A stretch of 64,000 nucleotides of DNA, taken from NCBI RefSeq assembly GCF_910591885.1, contig NC_063274.1, positions 10,211,725 to 10,275,724 of the forward strand, read 5' to 3'. The stretch's first letter is position 1. The number at the start of each line of letters is the position of its first letter. A program made the position numbers and the translations under genes. Below the pieces are notes generated by a model. The model made no database searches. It saw nothing but the letters and a program-made list of their open reading frames with translations, and was not told the DNA's origin. Below, one piece after another: positions 1-12,300 of this stretch. The stretch comes from Bombus terrestris (Eukaryota > Arthropoda > Insecta > Hymenoptera > Apidae).

Positions 1-231
1 TACGTTCGAATTTTTGCAATAGGAATTATAACAAAAATGTTTTTCTTTGTATAAATAACTTCAACTATTCTTATTAAAAAGTGCCTCTTGCACTCATACG
101 TTATTAACTGAATTATTAACGTGATCAATATTCTAATTATAGTCAAATATTTACCAAATACTACGTTACATATTATATTAATATTGTAGCAAATTAGTAT
201 ACCCTCATAATTTCATCTTCATAATCAAAAT

Positions 232-475
232 CTAAAATATACATAGCATAATAATTGAGTCAAACAGGTATATCAATGAAACATTTTCTATCATAAATTG
301 AGTCGCACACAATAGATCATTAAGTCCACAAGATCGCTTATTTGGAGGCGACATTCTATTAAACCCAGCAACTTCATTTCTCTTTTTCCTCATTTCGCAT
401 TTCATTCCGTGCACCGCTAATACTCCGACCAAAAACGCGGCCGTTAAAACAATATACAATCCCGTGGCGCAGCTT
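232..475 (-). CDS. Candidate terminal exon encoding a hydrophobic (membrane) segment
   Basis: On the minus strand a pyrimidine tract ending TTTTTATTAG stands just before base 475, and the frame is then open to a TAG at 232-234. The peptide has about 16 hydrophobic residues (LYIVLTAAFLVGVLAV), then Cys and a basic run (MRKKRNE). That order fits a transmembrane helix followed by a cytoplasmic stop-transfer signal. The exon begins with one base of a split codon, and the candidate exon at 1215-1268 supplies the other two, so the frame carries across. No good donor (GTAAG or GTGAG) is seen inside, so it may be a last exon, and no AATAAA lies between the stop and the window edge. I do not recognise the family. 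A claudin-like or single-pass protein is possible but unproven. Confidence 0.3.
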
Positions 476-1214
476 CTAATAAAAACAATCGCGCGGCAAG
501 AACGCAAGGTAAGCATCGAGCGTAATAAACGAGGCGCCAAAAACTCGGAACCGCTTTCGCCTCGTCACTTTACCAGAATACGTGAACCAAACCTTTCCAT
601 TTCTCGAGGATGGAAAAAACAACGAGCTCGCCGCGCCACCCGATAACGTAAATGCAAAGACTAAAAGCGCGTGTTCTTGTTGACGTGTATGCGAGCATAA
701 GTTTCTGATAGGCCTATCGTGTTGACTGCGCAGTCGGTTCCGGTTCACAGTTTGCGTACGTCCGCGGCGTCATCGTGGTATGCAGATCCCGTGTTCGAAC
801 CTGGCTTTAAGTGCCGTGTAATTCAGTCGACAATCGGCGACCCTTTGCCTGCATCGTTCCTCTCTTCTCCTCGTGTATTTTCCACTTCCTTTATTTTCCT
901 CCGTATAATATGATTTTAGATTTTAGATATGAGAGATAAATAAACTTAATTATAACACGTGGGATCTTACAGGTAGTGTTATTTATTAATCGTCGTGAGA
1001 AATTTTATCAATGAATTTAGCTAACCGCCAAGACCATACAAGTTTCGGATGAAAATATGTTATCCTATAGATTTAATTAATTTTTTCTAAAGAATCTGTA
1101 TTGTTAGTTACACTTCACTTTTCACTTGGCTTTTACGATTAATTTGAACTTCGTGAGGACTAAAGCAAAACATCGACGTCCCAGATCATCACGATCGAGC
1201 GTAACGAAACTTAC
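476..1214. other. Non-coding stretch with a CpG-rich patch
   Basis: Bases from about 480 to 850 are CpG-rich and the rest is AT-rich. A plus-strand AAG|GTAAGC donor-like site lies at 509, but no convincing acceptor precedes it. The short open frames on both strands overlap one another and look like a composition effect. Confidence 0.4.
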
Positions 1215-1268
1215 AGCCTCGTAAAATTGAATACACGGAATCTCGGTTCTTTCGGTACGTGTTCCTTT
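1215..1268 (-). CDS. Candidate 54-base internal exon
   Basis: On the minus strand a strong acceptor (GTCTGTTTTTCACAG) ends at 1269 and a perfect GTAAGT donor begins at 1214, enclosing 54 bases. The frame that joins to 232-475 reads KEHVPKEPRFRVFNFTR and ends with two bases of a codon that the next exon completes. A second frame is also open across the junction, so the choice rests on the hydrophobic segment it yields downstream. The exon needs an upstream exon ending in two bases of a split codon, and none was identified. Family unknown. Confidence 0.27.
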
Positions 1269-4200
1269 CTGTGAAAAACAGACGGCCGCTTGGCGTAACC
1301 ATTAAAATGGCCACAGGACTTTCGAGAAGGCACAGTTTGTCTCGTATGAAATATTTTTTTTCCAAGGCCCGATCGTCCGACAGATAAACGGGCAAGATTC
1401 GCTCTGAACCAGATCCAGTACCGCATGCAGAATGATTTATCGCAGAGACGTGCCACTTAAATCGTTTCTTTTCGAGAGAAGACAAACGCTACAACATAGT
1501 CGATTACTGCCCTCGTATCGGTGCAATTTAGTTTCCGGTGCAACGGAACATTCGGCTAAATGAATCCCGTGAGTTATGGACGGCGGTTGGTGGGAGAATT
1601 GGTTTCGCGATTGTAGGCTCAATGTTTTATAATTCGTTCGAATTTTTATTTTCAAGAATTTTGTATTCGTGATGGTACTCTAAGCGTTAACCGAACGCGT
1701 TAATCGAAACTTCTGAACATCGTGTATATACGTTACAGCGATAGGAATTCGGATAAAAATTTCCCACTCAATTAAATTGAATATAATATCCTCGAATGCG
1801 TAAAAATACTAAGATTTACTAGCCCGACTAACGATTAACGAAAGTGTTAATTAAAGTTGACCTGGTAGCTCGATCGGATCAAGATTTATTAAACAAGCCT
1901 ATCGACAAGATTATTGCCTACCGATAATTTATTGTCGTCGAAAAAGATCCCTGGAAGCGAATCTCGAACAACGATCTGAGAAAAAAAAAAGGAACCATGC
2001 AAAATTCTCAATAGAACTACTCTCCGTCCAGATATTGATTTATTATCTGTTTATATCTAGCTTTATCAGCGAGTGATATCAATTCGCGTTAGGCGTAACT
2101 CGATGACAAGTGTGCATATGTGCTTGGTACCGCGAGTATCGCGAGAAGGGGTTCGATTTTTCGAAAAAATCGGCCGGATTCTGGTGTGTAATTTAAAATG
2201 CAAAGCGCACATTGAAAAAACTGGTTCGCCGGGTCGAACTACGCGGTTGCGCTTATAATTACACGCATGATATATCGCGCGTCCAGGGTAGCAGGGTAAG
2301 ACTCGTTATATCGACGTGTCCAACTTACTCGATTCTCGATAATCGTGATACGCTTTCGTAATTTCTCGTTCGACGTCTTTTTTCATATTTCTTCTTTTTA
2401 ATCTTTCTTCCATTTTTAATTCTCTTTTCGAGCGAAACTTTTTTGCCCTCTGTCCGCGATTTTAGACGAATTACGAGCAGACCGTCAGATAGATTTCGTT
2501 CGGTATTATCAATCATTGCCTATTAAGCTTCACCGTCGTAAAGACCACTGCGGTTTATTATTAAAAAAGCAATCTCGTTCTTCATCTCAAGCCGCTTAAG
2601 ACGCGGCGACCGTTCAGATGCAAAAAGGACACTCATGCCCTGGTCGGGTGGTTTTTGAATTATTCATAGGTTTTAATACGAAGTGCACGCCTTCGTTTCG
2701 TCGATTTCCATTAAATTGCGATACTTTCATTTCGTTTCATTAACCGAGCCGTTTTCTCGGCACGTTCGTTCGTTCGCGGGGCTACCGGTTTTCTTGGGTT
2801 GTCGTTCGTCCCAGTTACGTCTCCTAGCTTCCTGTAATTGAGAAATTTCTTATTGCGCCGGATATGAACGACGTCCGTTTCGATTTCAACAGCCGTTGCG
2901 AGAATTAAACCCATCTCGAAATCTATAATTCCACGTTCCTCCGATATCGCGTCTTTTATATATTCAGAGGCGAAGCAGTTATCCGGAAAAATTTGACCGA
3001 ATTTTGTTTTCAGTATAGAACGCTATATGGTATTTTATTGTAGAAATCGCAAGGCAGAAAGTTAGAAATCATAGAAATTCCTCGGCGAATCAAAGAAAAT
3101 TGTCAAAGAAACGACCGAGCAGTTTGAATATCAATAGACTCGTTTAGGTTGCTATTCGAAATAAGATTTCCGTTCATTAGAACAACTGAAAATTGGCGAA
3201 GATGAGATGAGTGTGGATATCGGAAATGAAAAGATATTCAGGTCTGTCAGTGGTTGCCAGACGGATCGAAAATCGATAGGGAGAACAGTGGGAATTGGTG
3301 GAATGCGAATTGCTCAGTTGGGAAATTCCGTGTAGAAGGGAGGTGTAGAATTTGTAATAACAGAATGTAGAACTTGGAGAATTTAGCGTAATGGTTTACT
3401 GATTGCAAAGTGCACTTACTATTCGGAAATAAAGAGACAGAGAAGATTCTTGCTTATCTTTGATAAGAAACTATTTTATTAATCGTAATGATATAATCGT
3501 AATAACTATGTATCGTTACAATATTAATGTTTCAAAATGTTTCAATGTACAACACGCATAATATTATGAAAGATATCTACGAGTTTTCTTGTAGAAACTG
3601 TACGCTACAAGAGTCAAAAACATCTTTCTTCTTATATATAACATTTTTCTCTCGTGACTTCTCATTAACCTAAAATCTTTTCATCGCTCCGCGTAACATC
3701 GTAATACGAAAACAGTTGCCAATCTATGGAAAATATGGGATTTTTGCGCGCGGAACATCGCGTTAACCAATGCGCGCACTAATCCTTAATTTACGTTTCA
3801 AAGACGAATATCTGGTGTAGCTTGCGTGTAATTTGTAAAGCGAGCACTGAAAGAGCATCCGATTAAGAGTAGCAAGCTACGATCGGAGACTGCGATACTT
3901 CGCGACATAGGATATGGGATGTGGTGTCAAGCATCTTCCTGTCGCGGATTAACGATCGACAAATTAAATTTCTTGCGAGATTTCGTTCGCGTGATGCTTA
4001 AAATGGGCGAACAAGCGTGAAAGGAACGCTACTTGCTTCCACGATTTCTACGGTGCATATGAATTAAAAAATCCAGCCGTTTGCGTGAATGATCGAGAAT
4101 TCGGATCTAATACTTAACATTTAAATCTAGCGGGAGCCGAGGATGATTTGCACTTTGAAAAGATCGTCTTGGATATAAGTTCTATATCCGAGTCGCTCAC

Positions 4201-5955
4201 AAGCCATGTTGATCAATTTTATAGATTGAAATTATTTTTAAAGCTTATCTTGGAATTTGCTGCCATTTATGTCATCAGTCATTTTAATAAATGAACTTAT
4301 GGAACTAAATACATATTTAATTTGGTTCCTGAGAGACTGATTTATTGAAACGTGTTGCAATTCTTCTGTATTAAATGGCTCTGATCGATCGAGGCTAATG
4401 GTAAAAATGAAATTATCGTATCAAAAATTTCGTTTTGCGGAGTCTACGTAACGAGAAAATTCCGTGGTCGTTGATACGTTGTGCAAGTAAACGTGCACGC
4501 TGAAAATCCGAAATTCAACACAGCGCGAAGAAAAACAGACAGAGAGAAACGGAACAAAGCGCGTATCAAAAATTTTCATGCATTCGCTACGTTCAGAGGT
4601 AAACCATGATAAAAATTTTACACCGGCCGCGACCACGCGTTCAAATTTCGTCCACGAGACACGCGATGCACGCGGGCTTTATCGTACACCCAATGTTTTG
4701 CAGAATGTACACGAACCACACTAGAGAATTAAAATACAACAAAAACACAGCGTACCTATTTTTGCCCTTTGTATTTTTCTTACTTTTATTTTGTTTTCCA
4801 TTTCCTTTTTATTCGCGCGTTTCGCCTCGCGTAACCTGCGGGAAAAAGCTTTTTCATCCACGATATCGCGGTGGGATCGCAATTATCGATGCATCGCTTA
4901 TCGGAATTTCCCATTATACGAAAATCTGTTAGTCGAAGTATCGATAATCCGAAACAACGAGCGGTCCATGGAGTTTCGTGTGCAAAATATCGGCCGCGTT
5001 GGCTATTAAGGCTTCATCGATAGGCTAACGAATGCAGTTTTACGCGAAATTCGTCCTCTTTTCATGAACTTTCGACGAACAACAATGAGAGAATCGAACA
5101 ATGATGCCATGAACATTGACTCGAAACCATCTCACCGCCGACATTGATATACGCGTGTCGCGATTTTTTGTCCGAGATAAACAACGAAACTACTGATCGC
5201 TGATAACGTTTGTTTGTACAAGCAAATTTTGCTTTTTAACGGCGTTTTTTTTTCTATTGGAAAATGGTAACGTTTGTTCGAAAGGGTAATTTTACAGAAT
5301 GGTAAGTTCGTTAGTGAATTTGATGATTTGTTGGAAATAAACGACTGCATTATCGAACACCGAGTTCTGGTAAATTGACTGCAAGTGGGACTGTGTGCAA
5401 GCGATTAGTATTAAATACTTGTTCGAATTAGGATTTAATTGGTAGCGTAGAATAGTATGATAAAAAGTGCGACAAATTATCCACGTTTCTTTTATGTAGA
5501 ATACGTTTTACGAATAATAATGTTTTCGTTCGACAGAAACAATTCAGGCTGCAAAGACAGCATCTTTAGGAAATTGCAATTTACCATAGTAACGCAACAT
5601 ATTTTCATTTCCTTCAGGCAGCGTAATTCACAAAGAACTTTATACGCAATTCTACGAACGAAAAATATTAGTCTCTGCGATAAAACATTGTACAATCGAT
5701 TGAAGCAGCCATTCTTCCGTATTTATTCTTCTAAAGAACACGATACTCGACTTTCAACAACGTCGACATTCTCGAGAAAAAAATTCATAGAGCAGTAGCA
5801 TAATCCGCGATCAGTGCGTAGCAAGGTACACATAACGTTTCTCGCGAGCATCGCATTCTCCGTTCGCATTGTTCGACATTGCATTCTCCGTGCTAGCGCA
5901 CGGCTTCTTTTCAAGACCAGGTCAACTCCTTGCTACATCGAAGCAGAAAGAAAGA
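1269..5955. other. Gene-free AT-rich stretch
   Basis: No convincing gene is seen. A run of ten or more A lies near 1980. Read on the minus strand it is a strong acceptor ending at 1976, followed within 100 bases by stops and two AATAAA hexamers, so a non-coding terminal exon is possible. Three TTCG units lie near 2764. Short open frames near 4600-5000 and 5460-5800 have no splice or start support. Confidence 0.4.
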
Positions 5956-6007
5956 GTGGCTTTATCTCAGAAAGGCACGGTTGGATAAAGCCACGGTTGG
6001 ATAAAGC
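5956..6007. repeat. 16-base tandem duplication within a stem-loop
   Basis: The unit CACGGTTGGATAAAGC is present twice without mismatch at 5976-5991 and 5992-6007. GTGGCTTTATC at 5956-5966 is the exact reverse complement of GATAAAGCCAC at 5984-5994, which gives an 11-bp stem with a 17-base loop. The second unit could compete for the same pairing over most of its length. Confidence 0.75.
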
Positions 6008-8200
6008 CTTTCACGACGCGTCGAACTGGCTGTTACGCGACGCGATAATGCAAAAGCTTAGAATTTGATGCGTCGATCCTTTACAAATAGCCATCGAGAA
6101 GCAAGCATCCTCAAGGATCGTGCAAATCAGCTCACCATGGAACGAGTTAATCATGATTGATATGGATTTGCTTATCGTCTGTCCAATCTCTATTATTCTG
6201 CCCCTTTTTTCGTCACACAACCCCTTTTCACGCTTTCTTACATTTTCTGTTCCTCGTTCTTCCTCTTCAGTTTAGTTTCTCTCTATTGTTGCTGCATTTT
6301 CTTTTGTTGTCTTGTAACTTTACTTTTCACCAAGGTTCTTCGCTTGAGATAAATTAAATTTTCTGAAGATTCGATGGAAGTCTAAGAAGAAGTATTGTGA
6401 TTTATTATTAGTATCGTGAGTTATTTTTAACGATGGATAATAACGATTTACCTATGAGATGGTACGTTGCTCGAGGTAGATGTGCATGCAAGCTAGATAT
6501 ATATGACAATCGTTCAATAGTCTTTGCTTCTCTGTACTGGAATTAGCGGCGGGATAGGGATGAAGCACGCGAAAACATAGGAAACAGATGTAGCAAGGAA
6601 TTTGGATTGAGCTACCTACGCAAAGATCAAAGCGTAGATATTATGCGTTCTTCTCTCGTTCCGATTCGAACATTCTCCTAAAACGCAACATACAAAAGAT
6701 TACAAAATTATAGACACTAACCAGTCAACTAGCACGTCACGACAAGGTGTCGTTCAACAAGATCGCAAACGGAGAAACAGGACGCTCGCCATTTCGCGAA
6801 CTCTACATCACCGTAAAGCTTCGCAGTTATATTCCGCACTATGAAGTCGCGTAGATAACAGCAGCTTCGTTGTCGTTTAGATGCTAGAAAAAGGCCGTGA
6901 TGCCCTTTCTTCGCCGGATAACGTCGAGGGTGAAAAAGAGATTAATTCCATCTTCTTGTGTATCGCAAGCAAACGTGGCTAAAAGGGGTTGCCTGCCCTC
7001 TTTCTCTTGCTCTCGCTTTGCTCGCCTAAAGAATTGCTAATTAGCCGAGACTTGCTCTTTTTTGCTGGTCGGTATTACACGCGCGTGTTTTCCCTTCAAC
7101 CTTCCAGCCTCCTGCATCAATTTCGCATCTCTTTCGCCTCTGCCATATCTCTGCGAACATCTTTTGCGTCCATCTTCCCGGGCATGACTTTTTTGGACGA
7201 CGGTTCTTAGCAAGCCGGACGGTAAACAGTTTTCTGAACGTGTTCACGGGACTCAGACCGGGCTGAAGCTTTCGGAGGGAAAAGGGTTTAGGAAAGAGTT
7301 GCTACGAACTCCGGATGATGTGAAATAGGAATGAAGGGACGTTTGTTAGGATTGCGTGAAATGTGTTTGGAAAACACTTATTGGATGAGGGATAAAGAAC
7401 AAATTTTATAGTTACTTGTGGACCTGATGTTTGTGCGTTTATAAGAAATTTAAGGGTGCAAAAATGTGCAGACTACGTATGGAGATCACAAGATCACAAG
7501 ATCGAAGACGTAATAATTTCTTGCCGATTTCCTGATGTTAACGATACCTTTTCTTAGCTACGATCTATTGCGCATTCGCGGGGACTTGATTAAATAGCGC
7601 TCAACTAATCGTCGAGAATCTCATTCCTCGCACTTTCACTGAGATAATATCGACGATTTCACCGGTAGCTGGTTACTTCGTGAATAGGCGTGGATCTATC
7701 TTCTATGTTCTTTCTTTCTCTCGTACGCTCAAGAAGACAGGCCTTTGTTTTGGTATTTGCGATGTCGAAGACAGGCAAAATAGTTACATTAAGAGATTGC
7801 ATAAAGATGAGAGGAAAGGTTGGCAAGTTTATGATTCTTTGAAAAGAGATTCCCACGAGGGAATCAGACAGGCGTAGTTTCATGTTAAATGAAAGTGATT
7901 TGTTCGTAGATATTTTTATATTCCTTCGAGAGAGATGTTTAACATTTGATATTTGAGAAGATGTATATTGTTACGAGCGTTTGAACCAATGGAAGAAACG
8001 CAAAGAGCAGCGGCGGAAGATGCATATAAAATATTTGACTGAAAGTAAACTTCGCTTAGATATTCTTAGATATTCTAAGTAAAGACTATGTCGACCCAGA
8101 ATCCTCGAGTTACCGTGGACGATTCCGTGAGCTGTCAAACGCGACGCAAACACTAGACAACTGTACAGGCAGCACATGACATCCAATACTGATAATTCGG
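6008..8200. other. Mostly non-coding stretch with an unsupported minus-strand open frame
   Basis: A pyrimidine-rich plus-strand tract ends in CTTCAG at 6270, but what follows is not exon-like. On the minus strand CCTTTTTCTAG ends at 6884, and one frame (6883 down to a TAG at 6729-6731) is open for about 50 codons. Small direct repeats occur at 7484-7499 (GATCACAA twice) and 8055-8074 (CTTAGATATT twice). Nothing else stands out. Confidence 0.35.
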
Positions 8201-8510
8201 GATCCGTAGAAATTGATATAGCTCTGCTTCGTGCCGTTAAATCCGATACAGATATTGCTAGGGTCATAGAATTCGATATAGATCACGTAAAGTCTAGGAA
8301 CTGGATATGTACTAAACCCAAACCTGCGGGATCTCATCTAGACTCCGTCAAACACGCGAGAGCAGATGTAAATGATTATTAACCCAGGAGATGTTGACGG
8401 AAGCAAACGGATTCGTATAACCTAGCTCCGACATCAGAGGATTGGGCAGACCTGATAGAGACGTTACCAGATCCATAGAAACTGCCATACGAAAGATCCA
8501 TAGAACTGTC
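8201..8510. repeat. Diverged repeat cluster built on a GATCCRTAGAA-like motif
   Basis: Related 20-base segments start at 8201 and 8261, exactly 60 bases apart. Both run from a GATCC- or GGTCA-like start through TAGA to a GATATA end. AGATCCATAGAA occurs twice without mismatch at 8469-8480 and 8494-8505. The pattern suggests an old tandem array that has decayed. Short frames are open on both strands here and are not supported. Confidence 0.4.
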
Positions 8511-8917
8511 ATTACACCTATGAAATATAATATGTGAAATATATGCGTATAATATAAGCGACCTTTGGCACGCAAGATGCAATATAGAGGATTTAAAATT
8601 GGTCAAATTACACATACTATCTATGAAATTTGGACGTCTCCAAAATTGTACTATTACGTAATTAAACGGCGGATTTTTATGTATTTGTAGGAAACTTGAA
8701 GGGGCAAGATCTAATAAAATACACATAGTATGGAGAAATTTGTAAAATATCCAAAGTATAGTCTTTTCTATGATACTTGGTGGTTAAAACAATTTTCTAC
8801 CGAGGTTTTATGTTTTTTAATTATATTCTCGAAAATATGAATTTGTATAAAAATCCGTAATATATCTATTAAATTCTGTAGTAGTCACTTGTTCTATTCT
8901 CCGATTCCAGTTTCATC

Positions 8918-9076
8918 TCAATTCTCGTTCGATAAACCCATTATCATCACGTGCATAGATTCTATCGACACATGTAAGTCTAAATCGTCAGTCAATGGAC
9001 AGTTTGCAACAAGATCTGTACGTTCAGAGTCATCTGTATCCCATTGTATAAACGTGGCATCTGTATCGATTCTCAT
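8918..9076 (-). CDS. Small ATG-started open frame, acidic 52-residue peptide
   Basis: The minus-strand frame runs from ATG (9076-9074) to TGA (8920-8918). It is also open upstream for about 17 codons to a TAG. The peptide is strongly acidic (for example DTDATFIQWDTDDSERTD) with an evenly mixed second half, unlike the Arg/Ser-rich peptides given by chance frames in the CpG-rich islands. The surrounding DNA is not GC-rich, so the open frame is slightly less expected. There are no clear splice sites and no recognisable domain. It could be a decayed gene fragment, since the neighbouring 8201-8510 segment also looks decayed. Confidence 0.22.
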   Translation of the reverse strand: MRIDTDATFIQWDTDDSERTDLVANCPLTDDLDLHVSIESMHVMIMGLSNEN

Positions 9077-11868
9077 GAATTCGGGGACGTTTGTGACGTG
9101 TCTCTGGAGTACATATCGTCTGGTCTAGTAATCCACTACTTACACGTGTCGACTTTCGTTGTTACATAATGTACCGTTGTTGTCTTAGCTTATGTGGCTG
9201 AAAACATTCGTTGTGCTTATAACTGTAGCTTTTAACGTGTACAGTTCCAGGTCTTGCAGTAATAGCAAATACCACTGGGTACTGACGTTAATTATTCTTT
9301 CAGCTTTTGGTTTAAGTTTAACAAACATGTAACGTAAATTGTAAGTTCAACACAAACTTGAAAACGTAAAAACGCACTACAAAGAAAATCACGTACATAC
9401 TGTCAGAAACATATAAGAGATTAATTAATATCGTAGATTAATACTCTTACGTTTTACCTAAAATTTAACTCGGGTGTAAGCAACCGGGAATCCGTTTCTA
9501 TACTTCTTTTAAGAACTCTTTTATTTCTAGAAACTTTAAAATATTAAGCAACTTATTTATACGCTAACTGAATAATCATAGAGTTTCGTTGCTTACATAA
9601 ATTTCAGATCTAAATAAAATACATTACAATGTACGAAGCTCTAAGAATATTTCTACGACAGAAAAAGGAAAGAAATCGCAGTAACAACGATGGAAAAATT
9701 TCATAGGCTCTTTTGGAAAATGTAAAGGCAAAGTTTCGGTGACTTATAGACCATAACTGGTTGCCTAAGTTAAACGACTGGAGTTTTGCACCGGATAGTG
9801 ACACGATGGATTAACGATTCTCCACGACAGCAGAAAGAAACTTTTAATTTATACCGAAACGGGCCGTCCCGCACAGAAGAGCCTTTCCTTTGCGATATCT
9901 TCGTCCACCCATCTTCCACCGTGAGCATCTGGATATGGGACTTTTATTTCCCGACCAGTGTCCGCGTTCTCCTTTATATTTTACCAGCAAACGTCAAACG
10001 ATGTGGAAACTAAGATATCGTCCCTATCGGACGTTTCTTCTTATTCTCTCAGCCAGCCGAATATCATCGACTGCGACTTCCCTTCAGGTTTCGAGGAGTT
10101 TCTACGATTTCTCCGCCAGACTTCTTGCAATGCTATATTACCTAGTTTTTTAAAGCTTCGAAAGGAGTAGTTGAAACGTGAACTTTCGTTTGAATGGATC
10201 AAGCTTCTTGGTTATTGAGAAATATCTTTAAAGATGGTCAGAGTCTTCTAAGTACTTTCTTCGCTCGTTTTCTTACTGTGATTATCCTTCGACGTGGAAA
10301 TGCAGAAAAAGGAGAATTGATTAACGAAGAAGAACTTGCTTATTCTGAAAGATATCCGGAAGTTAGACTACGTATCAATAAAGAATATATATCAAGAAAG
10401 ACTATATTAAGATTCTATCCGGATGGATGAGAAAAGATTGATTTCTTACAACAGAAAAGCTTTAGAAAATTAATTATTTAATTAAGATCTGATTGAGCTG
10501 TCGGAGAAATAAGAAATGTCAAGAGTAGATGATAGAATTTTCCTTACGAAGACTGAGTGCCGTTGACAATCTAACGATAAGCGAAATCTCTCTTTTCTTT
10601 CGAATTTTCGACTTAACGAACGATTATATTATATAATGTGAGAGATACGTCGATAAGTATTTCAGAATCTTTTTTAGATTTCTGAAAACTTATGCCAAAA
10701 ATTTGTTTACCCTTGGAACATTATGTAAAATATAAATTCTTTTTGAATAATTTTTCTACAAACTACAAATCAGTACGATATTATTTAATATTTTCTGTGA
10801 TATATTACAAATGCCACTGCGAATTTCCATCAGTCTATTTCACTCAGTTATCAACTATTAACTATCCACCGCAAATTACTTCGTTAATGTTAGCATTGGA
10901 TTCTCGTGATGGTTTCTTTGACTAAGATCTTGCTACACTATTCGCTCTGAGAGAATTTCTGTTGTGAAACACTAGTTTCCACAAGTTTCGAGTTAACAAT
11001 CAATCACGTCGCGTGGATCAGTTGCCTGAATGCCAGGCACAGTTGCATTTAAAGCACGAGCTTTAGCTAGTAGGCGGCTTACTGGCATAAACAACCGTTT
11101 GCTCCATTCTCCGTCATCGTTCCGATATATCCCATCGTTATCATTTCGTTAGAAGTCATTAGTTTGTGCCTGGATTATTCACGCTAAGTGAAACCAAAAT
11201 TTGTACCATCATATATTAATTTCTACATTATAATTTTTTCAAATACAAAAATTTCATCAATCTTTCAAAGTTAGATAGATTTTATAGAATAAAGTAAAGC
11301 GAGCCAAAGAAATCTCGTTGAGAAATTAATTCCTATACAAGACTGAAATATTCTACAATTATTACTTTAGTGTGAGATTAAATAGAAAGGCTTGTGATGC
11401 AGTGAATTTAGGTCAATGTAATTCTCGTTTGAACGTACTCCCAGTACACAACGTAATATCGAAAAGGGTGAAATATATGAGATCAGGTGTCTGCACCTTT
11501 CTCTTGCTACGTTGAGAAAACAATCTACGTTTTCTTAGATTAATAATTTAATACAAGAATTATAATAATTTAATAAAATAATTTATTACAATCTCTTCTT
11601 TTATGAAACCTCAAATCAAGCGGCATTAAGTCTTCATAATCATATAATAACAGGTTAGAATATTCCAAAAATCCATTCATCCTTGTTTCTAATCGCCCTG
11701 AATCGCACGACACAACAATCAAGCCTCTTTCACAATCCCACAAACGACTTAACCAATTACTAACTCCAATTCACGTGGCAGTCACGTCAAACAGTTATAA
11801 CTCGTTTCGTTAACAATAGATAAGCCCGTCGTTCACATCGATGAAACAATTATTAAAATTCTTCTTAC
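9077..11868. other. Gene-free stretch
   Basis: No firm gene is seen. A plus-strand acceptor (CTTCTTATTCTCTCAG) ends at 10052, and one frame is open from there to a TAG at 10168-10170, with no donor or start. A small hairpin at 11023-11039 pairs TGCCTG with CAGGCA. The rest is AT-rich. Confidence 0.4.
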
Positions 11869-11980
11869 CTGACATTTTCCACGGCGGACACTAGGAACGT
11901 TTGCGATTCAACCCGCTGCGACCCTTGCAGTCGTAATGTATTCGCGTCGTACCAGAGCGAGCAATATTTCAGCAGAGACT
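11869..11980 (-). CDS. Candidate first exon: short 5' leader and start codon, then a strong donor
   Basis: On the minus strand an arthropod-type initiator (TCAGTC, with A at 11980) is followed by about 105 bases that contain no ATG. The first ATG (11875-11873) sits in a good insect context (GGAAAATGTCAG), and six bases later a strong CAG|GTAAGA donor begins at 11868. Only Met-Ser and one base of the next codon would be coded here. That architecture, a leader with one short coding tail, is common for insect first exons. The CpG-rich island immediately upstream supports a promoter. A plus-strand ATG frame (11936-12151) overlaps and is an alternative. The next exon is not established. Confidence 0.33.
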
Positions 11981-12300
11981 GAGATAGCGTCAATATGGCG
12001 GCTACCGGGCCCGACACCCATTGACCCCGCATCCCACTCGTTCGATCTTAAACGGTTCATTCATAAACGGACGGTGGGCGTAAATGAATCGTATTCCGGC
12101 GTTGTTAATATCGTAACTCGGTGGCGTGGGCGTGGTCGCGGGGTTTGTTAATCGAGCGTCGTATCTACGGACGCGGAGAAAATGTATTACTTAGCCAGTC
12201 GGAAGGGCGTATCATAAATTTCCCAGCGCCACGGCCGAGATTTATATGAGACACGGTCGAACGCAGCGTCGCTCTACCACCGTCTAATCGCTAGCCCTTC
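11981..12300 (-). promoter_or_regulatory. CpG-rich putative promoter region
   Basis: This CpG-rich block lies directly upstream (minus strand) of the candidate initiator at 11980. It contains AATATGGCGGC at about 11993-12003, which resembles the YY1/Pleiohomeotic promoter motif, and a GC-box-like CCACGCCC on the minus strand. No TATA box is seen about 30 bases upstream of the initiator. A 71-codon plus-strand frame crosses the block and could instead be coding. Confidence 0.28.

Noticed and set aside
790..815. GTTCGAAC sequence resembling a tRNA B box on the minus strand
   Set aside because: The T-arm stem does not pair and no A box or acceptor stem is present.
6729..6883. Minus-strand open frame after a strong acceptor, phase-compatible with the candidate first exon at 11869
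   Set aside because: Only one splice site, no conservation data, and such a frame is expected by chance among the acceptors examined.
10053..10170. 38-codon frame after a pyrimidine-rich acceptor
   Set aside because: Too short, no donor or upstream partner, and two other frames are open.
11936..12151. 71-codon plus-strand ATG frame
   Set aside because: It overlaps the better supported minus-strand promoter arrangement, and the GC-rich DNA makes an open frame unsurprising. Kept only as an alternative.
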